Below are positions 6,715 through 8,674 of a stretch of 8,674 nucleotides of DNA, one piece after another. The DNA is from Chromatiaceae bacterium (GTDB lineage: Bacteria; Pseudomonadota; Gammaproteobacteria; Chromatiales; Chromatiaceae), in contig JAEHCY010000455.1 in NCBI GenBank assembly GCA_016880695.1, forward strand, positions 1-8,674, written 5' to 3'. The notes below the pieces were generated by a model. The model had not been told where the DNA came from. It ran no database searches and saw only the letters and a list, made by a program, of their open reading frames with translations. Position 1 is the first letter of the stretch. Each line of letters begins with the position of its first letter. The translations under genes were made by a program, and so were the position numbers.

Positions 6715-7104
6715 ATGAGCGAAAAAGATTTATGGTACGGCTACCTCAATGCGGGGACAAAGAGCACTCCGGTGCTCTTGGATCCTGGTCTGAGTACCGG
6801 CAACAGCAAGACGGTCTACCTCTTCAACCTCGAGCGCCAGCGCATCCTGGAATACAGCCGAGAGATCGTCGATGCGAAGCTCCGGTCCCTGCGACCCGAG
6901 GAGCAGAGCCTCGTGGCATCCCTGCAAAGCGGCTACGCGCAAGCCAAGGTGGGATTTTCCCCTCGCGGGGGACGTTCCTTCGGCGTCCCGGAGCGGGGCC
7001 CCGTAGCCCGTCGCCGGCGCGAGGAGACCATTGCGGAGGCCGAGGAATACGACGAGGACACAGAGGAGATCGCCGCTCTGGAATGGGCGTCGACGGACGA
7101 CTGA
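6715..7104 (+). CDS. Conserved-looking hypothetical protein, 129 residues, acidic C-terminal tail
   Basis: I do not recognise a named family. The protein is soluble-looking, with no signal peptide or membrane segment. The N-terminal two thirds (1-75) look folded: KDLWYGYLNAG (4-14), TPVLLDPGLSTGN (18-30), TVYLFNLERQRILEY (33-47) and a helix with IVDAKLRSLRPEEQ (51-64). Then comes a Gly/Arg-rich linker (83-102, ending in the basic run ARRRREE) and a strongly acidic tail (103-129, rich in Glu and Asp). ATG 6715 has AGGGA eight bases upstream. The YLFN and IVDAKLR segments resemble small uncharacterised gammaproteobacterial proteins I have seen, but this is memory, not a search. It sits alone between copA and a broken gene, with codon use like its neighbours, so it is probably a real gene. 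The stop codon is TGA at 7102-7104. Function unknown. Confidence 0.75.
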   Translation: MSEKDLWYGYLNAGTKSTPVLLDPGLSTGNSKTVYLFNLERQRILEYSREIVDAKLRSLRPEEQSLVASLQSGYAQAKVGFSPRGGRSFGVPERGPVARRRREETIAEAEEYDEDTEEIAALEWASTDD

Positions 7105-7119
7105 GACCTAGGCAAGGGG

Positions 7120-7892
7120 ATGTTCCTCACCGAGGTCCGGCGCTGTGTACCCCGCAGATCCGCCGTGAGCCTCGACTCTGGCGGTGACTGGTCCGTTTTG
7201 CCTTCGGCCCAGGTGAAACCCTCTCCATCAGGTCAAGAGACATCCCAGGGACTGCATCCGGTATTCAAGAGGCTCATGCTAATCCTGATGGTCGCAGGAC
7301 CCTTTTTCTGGCTCGTATTCACCAAAGACGGCCAGCGTCGCGCCGACCTGCTGCTACTCAGCCTCAGCGGCGACCCAGAGATCGACCTTGCCCTGGACCG
7401 GGTGAACCTGCGGTTCGGTGAGGCGGCATTTCGCCACCAGTTCCCGGGGCTCGAGTTCCACTGCTAGGCGCGTTCTCACCCCTTGGGTGAGCGCTTCGGC
7501 ACGGCAAGAATCCGCGCCTTCAACCAGATCCCTGCCCACTACCTCAGCCTCTTCTTCAGCGATGATCGGATCCAGGCGCTGAAGATCGCCTATCGGCGGC
7601 CCTCTACCAGGAGATCCTGGTGCATTGCGGCGGATGCTGGGCAACCCTCGGGGCCCCCTTGAAGGGGTCGAGACCTCACCGGCAAGCGCCGAGGTCTTCA
7701 CCCAGCGAGGGCGCCGTGATAGCGCCAAGGCCACGCGTGGAACTTGCCGACGAGCCGGCCTTTTTGTGGCTTCCCCCCCAAGCCGCGCGCCCGGCGCGGG
7801 GGCTTCGAATAGGCCCTGAGGAGGGCCAACGATTTGGTGGCAGTGCTGGGCACGGGGTGACCAATGCTTTCCCGAAGTCAACCTACCGGTGA
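7120..7892 (+). pseudogene. Decayed gene for a small membrane-anchored protein of unknown function (in-frame stop plus about three frameshifts)
   Basis: An open frame from ATG 7120 (GTG 7213 is an alternative) runs 115 codons to TAG 7465-7467. It has one membrane helix, LMLILMVAGPFFWLVF, then a polar region ending FPGLEFHC. The same frame continues after the TAG with protein-like sequence (HPLGERFGTARIRAFNQIPA, then LSLFFSDDRIQALKIAYRR) up to about 7598. There the reading moves to the next frame as ALYQEILV, consistent with one lost base. It moves again at about 7623-7625 to LRRMLGNPRGPLEGVE, consistent with a second lost base. Later the frame starting at 7620 gives RVELADEPAFLWLPPQAA (about 7734-7787). 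Joined together, the pieces look like one protein of roughly 180-200 residues with an N-terminal anchor. The first part could still be made as a truncated protein. The true start is uncertain: AAGGGG directly abuts ATG 7120. Function unknown. Confidence 0.6.
7475..7491 (+). repeat. Perfect seven-base inverted repeat just after the pseudogene's internal stop
   Basis: CTCACCC (7475-7481) and GGGTGAG (7485-7491) are exact reverse complements around a CTT loop, with outer GCG/CGC able to pair across a two-base bulge. It begins eight bases after the TAG at 7465-7467. No T-run follows. Since the bases also fit the continuing protein reading (HPLGE), it may be chance. Confidence 0.3.
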
Positions 7893-7966
7893 GGCCAGGC
7901 GCACCCGTGGCGCCGGCGCTTTGATCGGAACGCGCAGCCGCTTGCATCGCAGTCCGCAGGCGGTGC

Positions 7967-8608
7967 CTAACCGGCGGGTTCGCTACGAATGGGCGCTGGC
8001 CGCTCACCCAGCGCTTCAATCAGGCCGAGGGTGATACGGGCGCTCACACCCCAGAGGATCTCGCCATCGTAGGGCTCAAAATAGACCACGGGAATCGGGG
8101 TCCCCGCGGGCCCCAGCGTGCGGGCGCACAATCGGTGGCTATCCGCTCGCCCGAGCCAGCTCAAGGGGATGCTGAAAATCCGACTGACCTCGGTGATCGC
8201 CGGTGTGAGCGCAAGCGGCCAAGGGATGATCCCAACCACCGGTGTCACGACGAAGTTGGTTACCGTCCGATAGGCCCCGAGAGACCCGAGCACGCAGACC
8301 CCTGAGGGATCGAGCCCGATCTCCTCGCGTGCCTCGCGCAGTGCCGCGACAACCGGCCCGCCATCCGCGGACTCGAGCCGGCCGCCGGGGAAAGCCACCT
8401 GCCCCGCGTGGCGATCACTCGCGCTGTCCGCCCGGCGAATGAACAACAGGCGCCAGCCATCCTGGTGACGAAAAAGCGGCATGAGAACCGCCGCGGGCGC
8501 GGGCGGAGCGGGGAAAAACCCCGCCGGATAGGCCTCGGCATAGGCCAGGGGCGGGCGGTGGGCGATTCGCTGCCGGATCTGCTCCGGGCTCAGGCGCTCG
8601 AGATCCAT
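7967..8608 (-). CDS. nudL: Nudix hydrolase, CoA pyrophosphatase (NudL/YeaB) type
   Basis: On the minus strand, ATG 8608 gives a 213-residue protein beginning MDLERLSPEQIRQRI. Family hallmarks are the HAGQVAFPGG motif (67-76), which marks the CoA-pyrophosphatase branch, and the Nudix helix REAREEIGL (91-99) with its metal-binding glutamates. Later VTPVVGIIPW (121-130), EVSRIFSIPL (140-149) and ILWGVSARI (184-192) follow the same pattern as E. coli NudL. The enzyme would split CoA or its derivatives into 3',5'-ADP and a 4'-phosphopantetheine product using Mg or Mn. The Nudix box has the altered spacing typical of this branch: Gly at the position of the consensus upstream Glu, with E79 and D82 nearby. 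A GTG at 8650 would add 14 residues; ATG 8608 is preferred because the added part looks non-conserved, but its ribosome site is weak. The gene converges with the pseudogene. Length is normal. Confidence 0.88.
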   Translation of the reverse strand: MDLERLSPEQIRQRIAHRPPLAYAEAYPAGFFPAPPAPAAVLMPLFRHQDGWRLLFIRRADSASDRHAGQVAFPGGRLESADGGPVVAALREAREEIGLDPSGVCVLGSLGAYRTVTNFVVTPVVGIIPWPLALTPAITEVSRIFSIPLSWLGRADSHRLCARTLGPAGTPIPVVYFEPYDGEILWGVSARITLGLIEALGERPAPIRSEPAG

Positions 8609-8674
8609 CCCGCGTCCCGTCACCCAGCGTAGCGAGGCTGCGGGGGCCACCCATTGAACGCCGCAGCCACCCGC

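Noticed and set aside
7781..7815. GC-rich hairpin (AAGCC...GGCTT) near 7780-7806 as a terminator
   Set aside because: The arms pair but need bulges, and no T-run follows. The same is true of GGCGC/GCGCC at 7898-7914; both are likely by-products of high GC.
8415..8654. A 79-codon minus-strand frame starting with ATG at 8654
   Set aside because: Out of frame with the Nudix hydrolase and overlapping its N-terminal half; Gly/Ser/Pro/Arg-rich without motifs.

Overview
The window is GC-rich (roughly two thirds G+C by eye), with dense, mostly co-oriented genes, short gaps and heavy use of G/C at third codon positions. Gene content and order (thiS-thiG-trmB, then a FetA/FetB-type ABC pair, then copZ-copA) suggest a gammaproteobacterium, perhaps in the Chromatiales/Ectothiorhodospiraceae area. 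That placement is an inference from gene order and protein flavour, not from a marker gene. I see no rRNA, tRNA, IS element, integrase or CRISPR array; it reads as ordinary chromosome.

Layout: (1) 1-373, minus: the N-terminal 124 residues of an AMP-forming acyl-CoA synthetase, cut by the window edge, starting at a TTG behind a near-perfect Shine-Dalgarno. (2) 374-465: a divergent intergenic region, relatively AT-rich, with a candidate sigma70 promoter for the synthetase. (3) 466-2337, plus: thiS, thiG and trmB, i.e. the sulfur carrier and the synthase that make the thiazole half of thiamin, then the tRNA m7G46 methyltransferase. (4) 2337-3739, plus: a two-gene ABC exporter of the FetA/FetB (YbbL/YbbM) family, translationally coupled to trmB and to each other by overlapping ends. 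(5) 3836-6618, plus: a CopZ-like copper chaperone and a full-length CopA-type Cu(I) P-type ATPase. Its second heavy-metal-binding domain has lost one of the two metal-binding cysteines. (6) 6715-7107, plus: a 129-residue protein of unknown function with a basic patch and an acidic tail. (7) about 7120-7892, plus: a decayed gene for a small membrane-anchored protein, broken by an in-frame stop and about three frameshifts. (8) 7967-8608, minus: a Nudix hydrolase of the CoA pyrophosphatase (NudL) type, convergent with the pseudogene.

How the genes work together: ThiS carries sulfur as a C-terminal thiocarboxylate to ThiG, which builds the thiazole ring. CopZ would hand Cu(I) to CopA, which pumps it out of the cytoplasm. 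The FetAB pair just upstream belongs to a family linked to iron export in E. coli, so the middle of the window can be read as a metal-efflux neighbourhood, although a 96-bp gap separates fetB from copZ. I did not find a convincing novel system. The best leads are the degenerate CopA domain, the unusual Q-loop in the ABC ATPase, the multiply broken gene at 7120-7892, and a possible relic of a minus-strand gene between copZ and copA.
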